A DNA stretch of 64,000 nucleotides, taken from contig NC_083648.1 in assembly GCF_963576545.1 (NCBI RefSeq), forward strand, positions 17,834,154-17,898,153, given 5' to 3'. Numbering within the stretch: the stretch's first letter is position 1; the number at the start of each line of letters is the position of its first letter. A program made the translations under genes and the position numbers. The notes beneath the pieces are model-generated. The model worked only from the letters and a program-made list of their open reading frames with translations. It had not been told where the DNA came from and searched no databases. Source of the DNA: Limanda limanda (Eukaryota > Chordata > Actinopteri > Pleuronectiformes > Pleuronectidae). Below, one piece after another: positions 11,666 through 22,289 of this stretch.

Positions 11666-13813
11666 CTGCACCAATGAACACAGACACAAAAACATGGTTT
11701 AATATAGTTGTGGAAAAAAAGGAGCATCACTACCTTTTGTTTTTTTTCCAGGACTGACATTTTGGTATATTAACTCATCATCCACTTTTTCATATTTCTA
11801 AGGCTGTCAACCACCACATTACAACATATATTTTCAGATGATGTGGAAATAGCTCAGTGGAGAGAAATCATCAGATAGCTTCATGACAACTAAATAAAAT
11901 CCATCTGCCTGACAGGCGGCTGAAAGACAAGTATTTGTTTGAATCATTTCATTGACATATCATATCTAGTTTGTTTAATCTTTTTCAAAATTTACATTTT
12001 CTAATCCTCTGGAATAAAGTCAATAATGATATCTCTCAGAACCCTTGGCTGAGTGTACTGATCCGAGTGTTTGTACTTATCAGGTATTAGTTCCACATTG
12101 GTCTTGTTTGTAGTTTTACTACAGTGTACTGCCATTGAGAAATAATAATAACACACAGAGACATCAGAAACTGTGCATGCCACCAAAATAAAATTTGATT
12201 GAAAATGTATTTCAAGAAATGAAGCTTGATGTCAGTAGCATTAAATTAACATTAACATAATTTGTACCCAATTGAACATATAAGAGTTTTAAAGAAGTGA
12301 AATTGATTGTATTTTAGACCCCAACCCTATCATCACCATGTGTGTGTTCCAACTGTTAAATTGCTGCTAATACTATGGGACCATTATTGTACAAAAGTAT
12401 CTAATGAGAATTGTGAATGTGTACATGGATCTGCAAATGTGTATTTAGAATATGTGTGTGTGTAAAGATATCTTCAAATATGTATTCAAATTCTAACGTG
12501 TATTTATATCAGTAAATGTACACAAATCAGCAGTTTCTGGTCAAACAATAAAGAAACATAACAAGCCTCCATCCTGCTCCTGTGGTGTCATCCAAGTGTC
12601 GAGCCCAGACATTCAAACTCAACTCCAAACTGCGTCATTTACACCATGTTGTCGTTTTTAGTCTAACACACAAACTCACGCCCAAGGGCACCTGCGGGGA
12701 GGGCATTAGCATTGCTAATTCTGCTAGCATCGCTCCCTCCGGTAGTGGACATTTAGGATTAAAACATGATGTAAATTATGTCGTAGCCTGTTAAGCAGCG
12801 GGTGAGATTCACCTAAAATGCCTGTCTGAGGAGTACCGAAAGTAAATTGAAAGCTGTTCTTGAACCATTTGGAGTACATGCATGATCTTGGTCTCATTCT
12901 GAACTTTCCCCCCAACAGTCAGAATCAGTCTAAGTGCTACTGACATTGAGTAATAGCAGTTGGAACACAGTGAAGTAGAAGGTTTTTATTTCCGCCTGAA
13001 TATTTTTTGTTAAACAGATGCCTGCAGATGACTCTAGCTGGGACTTATGAGCTGGAAAACACACTGGGACCCTAGCATGAAGCCTTGAGTAGCCCAGGTT
13101 CAAATTTGATAACAATACCACAGAAAATTTATATTTCACAGATTTTTTCCTAAGGGCATGTCTAGGTGTTTCCACAAAGGCCATTTGGAACTATGGTAAC
13201 CAACTAGGCGAAAAAGGCAACTTTTACACTCAAAATCATACTTTTATATAAAGGAGGCAAAACCGGTCATATGGTTTAAAATTTATACAAATAAACATCT
13301 TTCATGTTGTTTACATCACCAACATGGAGTTCCTTTGTTATATCATCATGCAGAACAAAAGAAAGCAACAGATTGCCAGGGCTTTATGTGAATTACGACA
13401 AGCCAACAGCAGGATAATGTCAGAGTGAGCCCATGTGTAAATCCAGCAGGAGATCACAATGATGTCAGTTATATATCTGCATCAACCAACACCCATTTAA
13501 ATGAACACAATAGCCCAGAGTTTCACACAGTCTGGTGGAATGAAAAAAATGTAATGAGCTGTTTGACTGCATTTAATAGAACCAACTAGTAATCCAGTGT
13601 GTTTTCTTACAAAGTTAAAGAAAACAAACTGTGATCACTAAGGAGAGTCCAAATGATCCTCCATCAGTATCAGTGTCCCTTGAGTCAAAGTAAGTATGTA
13701 AATGAGTTATGTCTGTGTCTCAATTCAGGGGCCGAATCCTTTGGAGGATACAGCCTCAGACAGAGGATACCATATGAAACCCGGTAGTGGAGACAAGGAG
13801 GAGATTTAAATAT
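11666..13813. other. Kinase-array spacer, unit 2
   Basis: Counterpart of 3629-6257. 12784-13319 is a segment not shared with unit 1. 13320-13813 again matches the kinase 3' flank. No gene is supported; short frames are inconsistent between the two copies. Confidence 0.55.
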
Positions 13814-16749
13814 TTAATGAAAATAAAATGGGTAATGTGATGGACAATAACATGGTGTACAATAAACATATACAAGTTCCTTACAATAGGAAAGCATTAA
13901 CAGAGGCTGGAAGGTAGGGGCCCAAACCATGTGGGATGGTGGTGGGTGGGGATGAAGGAATTGGGGCTGGAGGAATTGGGGAGGGGGTTGTTTGGTTGGG
14001 ATGACAGTGGGTGGTTTGGGATGGGATGGGGTGGGGCTAGGTACAGGGTTGTTTAACCAGGGGTGCTGCTGCATTTCCTGCAGAGTGGCACGGACCTCAG
14101 GATCTAAAGCCAAACACTTTCCCAAGAAGTCTTGGCATTCTATGAGGAGAGAGGACAGACGACAAAGAAACGATGAGGCTTGAATCTACGGTGATCGACT
14201 GTAACATGGAAGGAACATAATAACTGCACATTGTAACCTGCGGTGTCTCACCTTTGGACCACACAGAGCTGATTCGGAGCTCATTTCTGCAGAACCCTGT
14301 GGTGTGGAACCGCCTGAATCCATCCAGCATTTCAAATAGCAATGATGCCAACTGCCAGACTGTCGTGGGGCCGGCCATGTATTGCCCATTCATTTGAAAC
14401 TCTGGAGGAGCGTATGCTACGGTTCCTACAATATGTCAGAAAGAAGGAGACAGAAAAAAGCAAAGGATGAGGAACAGGCAGAGATTTTACAGTCAGATGA
14501 ATGAAAAGCAGGATAACAAGACAGGTTGGCTGTACCAAAGAATTGGTTGAAAACGCAGCTTTTCTTCTTAATGCAGCCACATCCAAAATCAATGAAGCGC
14601 ACTCGAAGGCCATAGGAGCTGAACTCAATGAGGATGTTGTCTGCTTTTATATCTCGGTGGAAGACGCCCTTGGCTTGGAAATCAATGGCACCATCCACCA
14701 GCTGCTCCATGATGATCTGAGAAAGAGATAAAGAGTCACAAATTAGTTAGAGTGGTGAAGAAGGGATTCTGGGTAGGATTGACAACTACAGTCTATGTTG
14801 GAGCTGCTCTGGATCTTTCAACCAGAGCACACTTCACATGAACTTGTAGGGGTTCAAATATCCATCTTCTCCTGAGCACTTTGAGGAATAAGCTGAGGTC
14901 CAAAGGCCTTTCTTATTATCTGGGACCAGCAATTGTAAAAACGACCTGACACAAGGTCTATTTAATTACTGTTGTGTAGCTATAGTTTTCTCAACTTTTC
15001 AGCGAATAATATATACCATAATTAATACCTTAAAACTTACTTAATAACTCAAGTTCCCTCAATAAAAGTAAAGGTTTCTAAACAGTGAATCTCAAATAAT
15101 ATATTTTAACAAATTTAAAATGTTAGTTGTGATTGGACCCAAATGAAATATGGGTGTGATAGTAGCCAAACACTCTCCAAAGGCCTTTCTTTTTATCTGG
15201 GACCAGCAATTGAAAAAACGACCTGACACAAGGTCTATTTAATGGCTGTTGTGTAGCTTTTAATTATAGTATGTGATCTGCTGACAACTTCAAAAATGAA
15301 TTTCTGCTGAAAAAGTTGTATCTTTTTTCAGTCAATGATATATCCAATAATTACAACTCAAGTTCCCTCTTTAAGGTGAAGATTTCTAGAGAGTGAATGC
15401 CAAATAATTTAATTTACAAATATAAAATGTTAGTTGTGATTGGACCCAAATGAAATATGGGTGTGAGAGCAACCAAACACTCGCCATTGAATCTGATGAT
15501 ATTCAAAATAATGACCTTTTCATAGAAGTCTCGGAAACATCTCTCACAAAGAATAAAATAACAGTACCTTTGCAACGTCCTCGGCCATCGGACCACGGTG
15601 TTCCTTCATGAAGCGCAGCAGTTCCATAGAGGGGACTGGCCTCTCCATGACCAGTATAACCTCTTGGTCCAGATCGTACCAGTCCAGTAACGACACGGCT
15701 GCAGATCTTCCCGCAGTCACTGGTTTGCCTGCGGCTTTCTGCATGAGCAGCACCTCCTTGGGAATCCAGCGTGACCTCCCATTTAACTTCTAAAGGAAAA
15801 ATATGTGTGTATCTCATCAACAACAAGGAAACAACAAAAACATAAAAGTCACAGAATGATTACAACAGTTGGTTCTGAGACAACAGATCACTCACCACTT
15901 TCTGACGGCGCACATCCGAGTTGGGGATGTGTTTTATCGCCACCTATAGGACAGATAATGATCACTTTGGTTAGTCCAAGGAATGAAGTCAGAGTATATA
16001 TGTGTGATGTGAGAATATTATATTAAATTATTTTATCACATCATATTATTTACTTACTGGTAAATCATCAGATCTTCTGTGGCCGGCATAGACTGATCCA
16101 AAGCCTCCTTGACCAAGTTTTTCAAGCTCCAGGTACTTGGCATCGAAGTCAGCTGAACCAATGAACAAAGACACAGAAACATGGTTTAATAAAGGCATTC
16201 AACCACCACATTTCAACATATGGAGTCTTTTCAGATGTTGTGGAAATAGCTCAGTGGAGAGAAATCATCAGATAGCTTCATGACAACTAAATAAAATCCA
16301 TCTGCCTGACAGGCGGCCGAAAGCTCTGAAAGATAAGTATTTGTTTGAATCCTTTCATTTACATATCATATCTGGTTATCTTAATCTGTTTCAATATTTA
16401 CATCTATCCTCTGGAATAAAGTCAATAATTATATTCCTCAAAATGTAGACGTATTTCTTTAAGTTGGACAAGAATGGCCAAATAAGAATGATGATCAATC
16501 TCTTGAGGCCTTTCTCACGAAGTTTTACATTGTTGTTGTCAATGGAGGAGGAGAAGTACTAGTATAAGACATACAAAACAGCACCATCAGTGCTGGGGCC
16601 CTAATAAAATGATTTGTGTTGGAAATAGGGTGAAATATTATGAATGCCTTGCACTGAGCTCCACACAAAAATACTTGACACATCTGGAAAAGTAGCTGTA
16701 ACCTACCTGAAAAAGCCTTCAGATGATTGGACACGGTTGTATCTTCCAT
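13814..16749 (-). CDS. PIM-like serine/threonine kinase B (complete, 7 exons)
   Basis: Exons: 16749-16707, 16152-16058, 15943-15896, 15789-15568, 14716-14536, 14425-14252, 14139-13814. Splice ends are GT-AG and phases join to 362 codons plus stop. It is nearly identical to kinase A, with the same glycine loop, VAIK, MERP hinge, HRDIKADN (Asn retained) and DFG. It differs at scattered residues and has a stop six codons later, giving a longer C-terminus. Intron 4 is about 300 bases longer than in A because it contains a second, C-like version of the same intronic sequence (about 14915-15180) beside the A-like one. A recent tandem duplicate of A is the simplest reading; both appear able to make a kinase. 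Confidence 0.85.
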
Positions 16750-17691
16750 GTCGTCCAATAATCCAGATCCAAAAGAGATGTAGGTTGAATAATATCCAAA
16801 CGCAATGTTTATGTTGTCTGAAGAATCAAAAAGTGTTTCAGGCTCTGTTGATTTTGGGAGGACAACTGATTATGTGATCTGATACTCTATGGTTATATTG
16901 AAGAAACTTCAAAGGCACATTGCCTTTGATCTTTGAAATATAAAAAATGCAGGAGTCCATGCATTAGACCTTTTGATTGTATTAGTTCACAGAGCCTCAG
17001 AACAAGTTGCTCCACTTTGTTCACCATCTAGACATCTAGTTTTTAAACCAAAACAATGTTTGTGTTTGCCATTATGAGGGACATTTGTCCAATCAAACAT
17101 GTAACTTATTTTACACATTGTGTTTTGGGTTATTTGAGCTATTGTGCAAAGTTTACGTTTCTTATTTAGCTGTGTAGTTTACAAAGTAAATTATATATTT
17201 CATGTGTAATATTTAAGTTGGGGCAGTATTCCCTCGCCAAGGAGTTAATTGGTACCTACCTTTCAATGTTTTTTACGTAGGACAGGTATGAGTGAAACAA
17301 GGGGTAGGAGCCTTGTAGTCCAGGCAAAGTTACTCATTTTGGAGCCAAAAAATTGTAAAATAATTTTTTTCACATAAATTATTTCTATGAGGTGTCCAAA
17401 ACAACATACTAAAAGTCCTAAGAAATCCTAGTTGAGGAAATATGTTAAATTCTCATCAATGTGTGCCAATAAGGCCAGGCAACAATACACACCAATGGGG
17501 CTATTTTTTTCCTTCACTCCTATCAAAATGAAACTTTACACGATGAAAGTACCCATGAAAAGTAACATTTTTTGTATTAACAGTTTCTTTGAAAATGAAT
17601 TATAATTATATTAATATGCAAATGAGCTATACACTAATCGAATATGCCCAAAATACACCCAAATAGGCTTAATTTTTTCCTTTACTCCTAA
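16750..17691. other. Upstream region of kinase B
   Basis: Promoter-side flank matching the region upstream of kinase A without the hAT relic. 17200-17290 carries the conserved block CCTCGCCAAGGAGTTAATTG found upstream of every copy. 17450-17690 is a truncated copy of the 150-bp repeat that runs straight into the exon 4 remnant of fragment 3. No gene is supported. Confidence 0.55.
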
Positions 17692-17968
17692 ATGTTCTCC
17701 CATTTAACATCTAAAAATATGTGTGTTTATCTCATAAACAACAAGGAAACAACAAAAATATAAAAGTTACAGAATGATTTCAACAGTTGGTTCTGAGACA
17801 ACAGATCACTCACCACTTTTGATGTCGCACAGCCAATTTTGGGATGTGTTTTATCGCCACTTACAGGACAGATCATGAGCACTTTGGTTAGTCCAAGGGA
17901 TGAAGTCAGAGTATGTATGTGTGATGTGAGAATATTATATTATATTATTTAATCACATCATATTATGT

Positions 17969-18298
17969 TGTCACGACCCGGCTCATGGTCGGACAAATAA
18001 AAGGAACTGCGCAGGTAAAAGTAACAAAAGGATAATTTATTTCCCTAACACAAGGGACCAAAATGACGGCAAAGCAAACCAAGAGAACACAATAGAAAAC
18101 GAGGGGCTGCGGCGGAGCGGCACACCGCTCTCCCTCCGGAGCCAGGCGATGTCAGGAAGAGAGTCAGGCAGGAGGAAGGACCAGCTTAACAGAGGTTTGG
18201 GAATTGGCCACGCCCACCAGCTCATCACCTGCAGCTTGACAAAGCATACACACACATTGACAAAGCATACACACATCCACAGGCAGGAGGCCGTCACA
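17969..18298 (-). repeat. 3' LTR of the Gmr1-type element
   Basis: 330 bases beginning TGTCAC and ending GTCACA on the plus strand, i.e. TG...CA ends. It is nearly identical to 25257-25585. Because the element is on the minus strand this left copy is the 3' LTR. Confidence 0.92.
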
Positions 18299-18309
18299 CC
18301 CCCCTCCCT
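18299..18309 (-). other. Polypurine tract
   Basis: On the minus strand a run AGGGAGGGGGG lies directly before the 3' LTR, the expected place for plus-strand priming in reverse transcription. Confidence 0.75.
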
Positions 18310-18733
18310 GAAAAACGGGGCCCAACCCCGAACTCGACAATGGCTCCCTCATTATTAAACCAAAACCAAATTTTTTTTTTTTTTTTTTTTTTACTTTGCA
18401 CATATATAGGCTACACATTCTACCTACTATAAAGTTTATTTTCTTCACAAATATATACATTCTACTTACTTTGAAGTTTTACTTTTTTTTTTTTTTTTTT
18501 TTACACGTATAGAGTTTACGATGTTTAAGGCACACACACAAGGGCACACACATCCGAGGACAGGAACACCAGCTGCTGTTGAGAACCACACAGCTCACTA
18601 CGCGCATCTTCCACACCCCCACCTCAGCAACCTGGTACCAGTGGGAAGCAATTTAAGAGGGAAGGATGACAGAAGAGGGAACAGGAGCGCAACAGGACAC
18701 CATCATAACAGCAATAAAGTCTTAGCTCAAACC
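18310..18733 (-). other. 3' untranslated part of the Gmr1-type element
   Basis: Between the RNase H stop and the polypurine tract. It contains two long T runs on the plus strand (about 18370-18392 and 18484-18502), i.e. A runs in the element's sense. No envelope-like frame was found. Confidence 0.6.
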
Positions 18734-19262
18734 TCAATCCTGAGGAACGCGAGACAGTGCGTCGGCTACGACGTTTTCCGCACCCTTTATGTGTCTAATA
18801 TCAAGCCAATGTGACTGTAGAAATAACGACCAACGTATCAGACGCTGGTTAGGACATTGCAGCGAGTTCAAAAACAAAAGTGGGTTGTGGTCAGTGTACA
18901 CCACTACGGGTACCGCTCCAGAGCCCAAGTACACTTCAAAGTTTCTCAGAGCCCAAACTAAGGCCAGTGCCTCCTTTTCAATCGTTGAATAGTTCAATTG
19001 ATATGAGTTAAATTTCTTGGAAAAGAAACAAACTGGTTTTTCCAAACCCAACTCATCGGCTTGCAACAAAACGCCACCTACTCCGATGTGACTAGCGTCG
19101 ACTTGAAGCGCAAAAGGTCGGTCAAACCTCGGAGCGGCCAGGACCGGTGCTTCACACAGCAGAGACTTTATCCTCTCAAACGCCTGCTGACAGAGAGGAG
19201 ACCACACAAATGGGACACGCAATTTAAGTAGATCAGTTAATGGTGCAACGACTTCTGAGAAA
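18734..19262 (-). pseudogene. Retrotransposon RNase H domain
   Basis: Frame on the minus strand with the Gypsy RNase H acidic residues: LQVDASHIGVGG (D), STIEKEALALVW (E), VYTDHNPLLFL (D) and VADALSR (D), ending at a stop at 18734. It should be fused to the reverse transcriptase, but a single extra C near 19263 shifts the frame and creates a stop just before this part. Confidence 0.85.
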
Positions 19263-21056
19263 TTACGGGCAAAACCCCCTGTAATACCCCACCAAACCCA
19301 GGAACCTCATCAGTTCCTTCTTAGTAGTGGGCGAAGGATAGAACTGGACAGCTCTTATTTTCTCTGCAACGGGACGGACTTTACCCTGACCCACAACCCG
19401 GCCCAGGTACGTCACCGTGGCCCGTGCAAATTCGCACTTGGCGAGGTTGATGGTCAGGCGCGCCTCAGCCAAGCGCAGGAACAACGCACGGACACGCTCC
19501 ACATGAGACGGCCACGAGTCTGAAACCACCACCACGTCGTCCAAATACACAGTGCACCCCTCTAAGTCCCCCAAGACTCTGGTCATGAGCCTCTGGAACG
19601 TGGCAGGAGCGTTTCTTAAACCAAAAGGCATAACATTATACGAGAAGAGACCATTTGGTGTAATAAATGCAGACAGGTCACGTGCACGCTCGGACAGCGG
19701 AACCTGCCAATATCCTTTCAACAGGTCAAATTTACTCACAAATGCGGCATGGCCCACTTGGTCAACGCAATCCTCCATACGAGGCAGCGGGAAAGAATCT
19801 GGTTTCGTTACAGCATTTAGCTTGCGAAAATCAGTGCAGAACCTGAATGTTTTGTCTGGCTTCGGCACTAAAATGCAGGGAGATGCCCAACTGGAAAAAG
19901 AGGGAACAGCAATACAACTATCCAACATATACTTCACTTCCGCATCAAGGGACACACGTTTTTCAGGACTAACGCGGTAAAACCTTTGGCGAATTGGGAG
20001 TGCATCACCTACATCTATATCATGTTCAATTACATTTGTTTGAGTAGGAGTGTCACCAAACAGAGATGGGAAGGAACTTATCACTTCAACTAGGTCGGCT
20101 TGTTGTGACTCAGACAGATGGCCCAACAGAAGATGTAATTTGTTCAAGGACTCAGAGTTTTTTAAACGACCTTGCTGCACCCCAGCATCAGCGTCGGGCA
20201 GACCATCCTCCACCCCGGCAGGCACCGACTGTGGAGGGTAAACCACAGACACTCTACTCACAGAACACACAGGCCGCGCAGGCACAGAGGAGGCGGAGAC
20301 AGCTTCACCTGGAGGGACACGTTCATAGTAAGGTTTCAATAAGTTGACATGACACATCTGGACACTCCGTCTACGATCAGGCGTAGCAATGATGTAGTTA
20401 TGTTCAGACTTTTTTTTCTTTATTTCATAAGGACCTCCATACTTCGCCTGAAATGGAGAAGTAATGATGGGAAGTAACGCCAAGACCCGTTCCCCCTCAC
20501 TGAACACACGCTTCTCAGCCCTCCGGTCATACAGCGTCTTCATCTTACTCTGTGCAGTACCCAAGTTTTTCTTTGCCAATACCCCTGCAGCATACAACCT
20601 ATGACGGAACCCATTTACATAATCAAGTACATTTTCTGGTGGAGCAGCATCCTTCCATTGCTCGCACAAAAGATCCAGAGGGCCGCGCACAGTGTGCCCA
20701 AACACCAAATCGTTGGGACTGAACCCTGTGCTCTCTTGGGACACCTCACTCGCCGCTAACAGTAACCAGGGCAACCCCTCCTCCCAGTCTCTGTCCAGTT
20801 TCACACAATATGTACGTAACAACGACTTCAGAGACTGGTGAAAACGCTCCAGGGCCCCCTGACTCTGAGCGTGATATGCCGATGCTTTATTGTGTTTAAC
20901 CCCCAACTGTTTCAAAACTTGTGAAAACAGGTGAGAGGTGAAGTTTGATCCGCGGTCAGTTTGAATCACCTTCGGGATACCGAATATAGCAATGAACTGT
21001 GTCAGGGCGCGCACCACAGAACGCGCTGTGATCGTGCGTAAAGGATACGCTGCCGG
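19263..21056 (-). pseudogene. Retrotransposon integrase C-terminal part plus reverse transcriptase
   Basis: Minus-strand frame. The first third is the integrase remainder: second catalytic Asp in VIQTDRGSNFTS, the Glu in GALERFHQSLK, then a C-terminal region ending near HVNLLKPYYERV. A linker follows, then reverse transcriptase: ASPCILVPKPDKTFRFCTDFRKL cut into its usual blocks, FDLLKGYWQVPL, MPFGLRNAPATFQ, the YLDD active site, and the thumb GLVGYYRGF. The reading frame before 21056 comes from the inserted hAT element, so the apparent upstream start is not real. It is in the same phase as the gag-protease-integrase frame on the other side of the insertion. Confidence 0.88.
21049..21056. repeat. 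Target duplication of the nested hAT element (left)
   Basis: GCTGCCGG, repeated exactly at 22290-22297 on the other side of the insertion; 8 bases is the hAT target-duplication length. Confidence 0.9.
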
Positions 21057-22289
21057 CAGTGTTGGGGAGTAACGGAATACATGTAACGGCGTTACGTATT
21101 TAGAATACAAATTATGAGTAACTGTATTCCGTTACAGTTACAAAATAAATAGATGGTATTCAGAATACAGTTACATTGTTGAAATCAGTGGATTACATGA
21201 CGGTACTTCTCGAGTTTATTCACTCTCTCGTAAATCCACCGGCGGCAAAGCCCCCAGGAAGCAGCTGGAGAGCAGGGCTGCCGTAAGAGAGCCCGGACCC
21301 CGGCGGCGTGAAGAAGCCTCACCGCTACAGGCCCGGGACCGAGGCTCTGAGAGAGTTCCGTCGCTACCAGAAATCTACGGAGCTGCTGATCCGCAAGCTG
21401 CCCTTCCAGCGCCTGGTGACAGAAGACCGACCTGCGCTTCCAGAGCTCCGCTGTCATGGCTCTGCAGGAGACCAGCGAGGCACGCCGGGTTCACACCGGA
21501 CGCTGAAGCGCCGGACGCTGAATAATATCACCCGTTGACCCAGTAGTATAAAAGCATAAAGTCACTTGTTGCTCCAACATTAACTGCAACAGCGTCCCAA
21601 TTTAATGTCATCTATCTTCAAGAACTTCTCCGCTGTTTGCTCCGTTCAATGTCGGGTGTCGAGGGTATATTACGTATTCTCCGCCCCCCCCCCCCTCTCT
21701 TTTTATCTTTATGACTGCTTGTGTGTCTGTAGTGGATGGGCAGAAGGGGGCATTTAATAATGTGATCGGTAAAATTGGTAAAATTAAAACTCCAGGACAA
21801 CAGAAGGTGAATACAAACTATTGGATGCATGCTTTTTCATTCATTTATATCATATAAAATGTCATCAATATCGTTTAAAATCATTTTTCAGTGTGTTTCC
21901 TGGAGCGATACGCTCGCGTCAAGCGCAAAAAAAATAGACTCGACGCCGAAACGATCGCTGCACTGCAAGGCAGCCTTGGCTCAGGGGGGGGGGGGGGTCC
22001 TTCAGCGTCCGGTGGGGCCGGCACAGAGATGGGAGTGGATGGGAGCCGGACCTCCAGCTGCCCCGCCGCATCGGCGGAGAGAGAGTTTAAACTGCTGCTG
22101 CTCCACTGACTATAACAACGCCGCAATCATGCACTTAAAAAATGCAATACAAACCGGAAGTATTCCAAGTATTCAGAATACGTTACTCAGATTAGTTAAT
22201 GTAATGGAATACGTTACAGATTACATTTTTGGGCATGTATTCTGTATTCTGTAACGGAATACGTTTTGAAAGTATCCTTCCCAACACTG
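21057..22289 (+). mobile_element. Non-autonomous hAT-like element carrying histone H3 sequence
   Basis: 1233 bases flanked by 8-bp duplications. The terminal inverted repeats begin CAGTGTTGGG; subterminal regions on both sides are full of GTAACG/GGAATAC motifs. There is no transposase-like frame. The interior includes a degenerate histone H3 segment (21228-21482), a C homopolymer (about 21686-21697), and a GC-rich block at about 21930-22110 of unknown origin. It is inserted in the integrase core of the Gmr1-type element, so it is younger than that insertion. Confidence 0.85.
21228..21482 (+). pseudogene. Histone H3 gene fragment inside the hAT-like element
   Basis: In sense with the plus strand, the translation begins KSTGGKAPRKQLE, shifts frame, resumes at [20 protein letters not shown] and runs through [16 protein letters not shown]. 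It then skips the REIAQDFK segment and resumes at nucleotide level in the [15 protein letters not shown] region in another frame. These are histone H3 core sequences, with substitutions (T to E, V to E, I to F) and at least two frame breaks. The start codon and first residues, and the last third, are absent. No stem-loop or promoter of a replication-dependent histone gene was recognised. It cannot encode H3. Confidence 0.9.

Noticed and set aside
19552..20347. Plus-strand frames inside the LTR element
   Set aside because: Antisense shadows of the reverse transcriptase and integrase frames.
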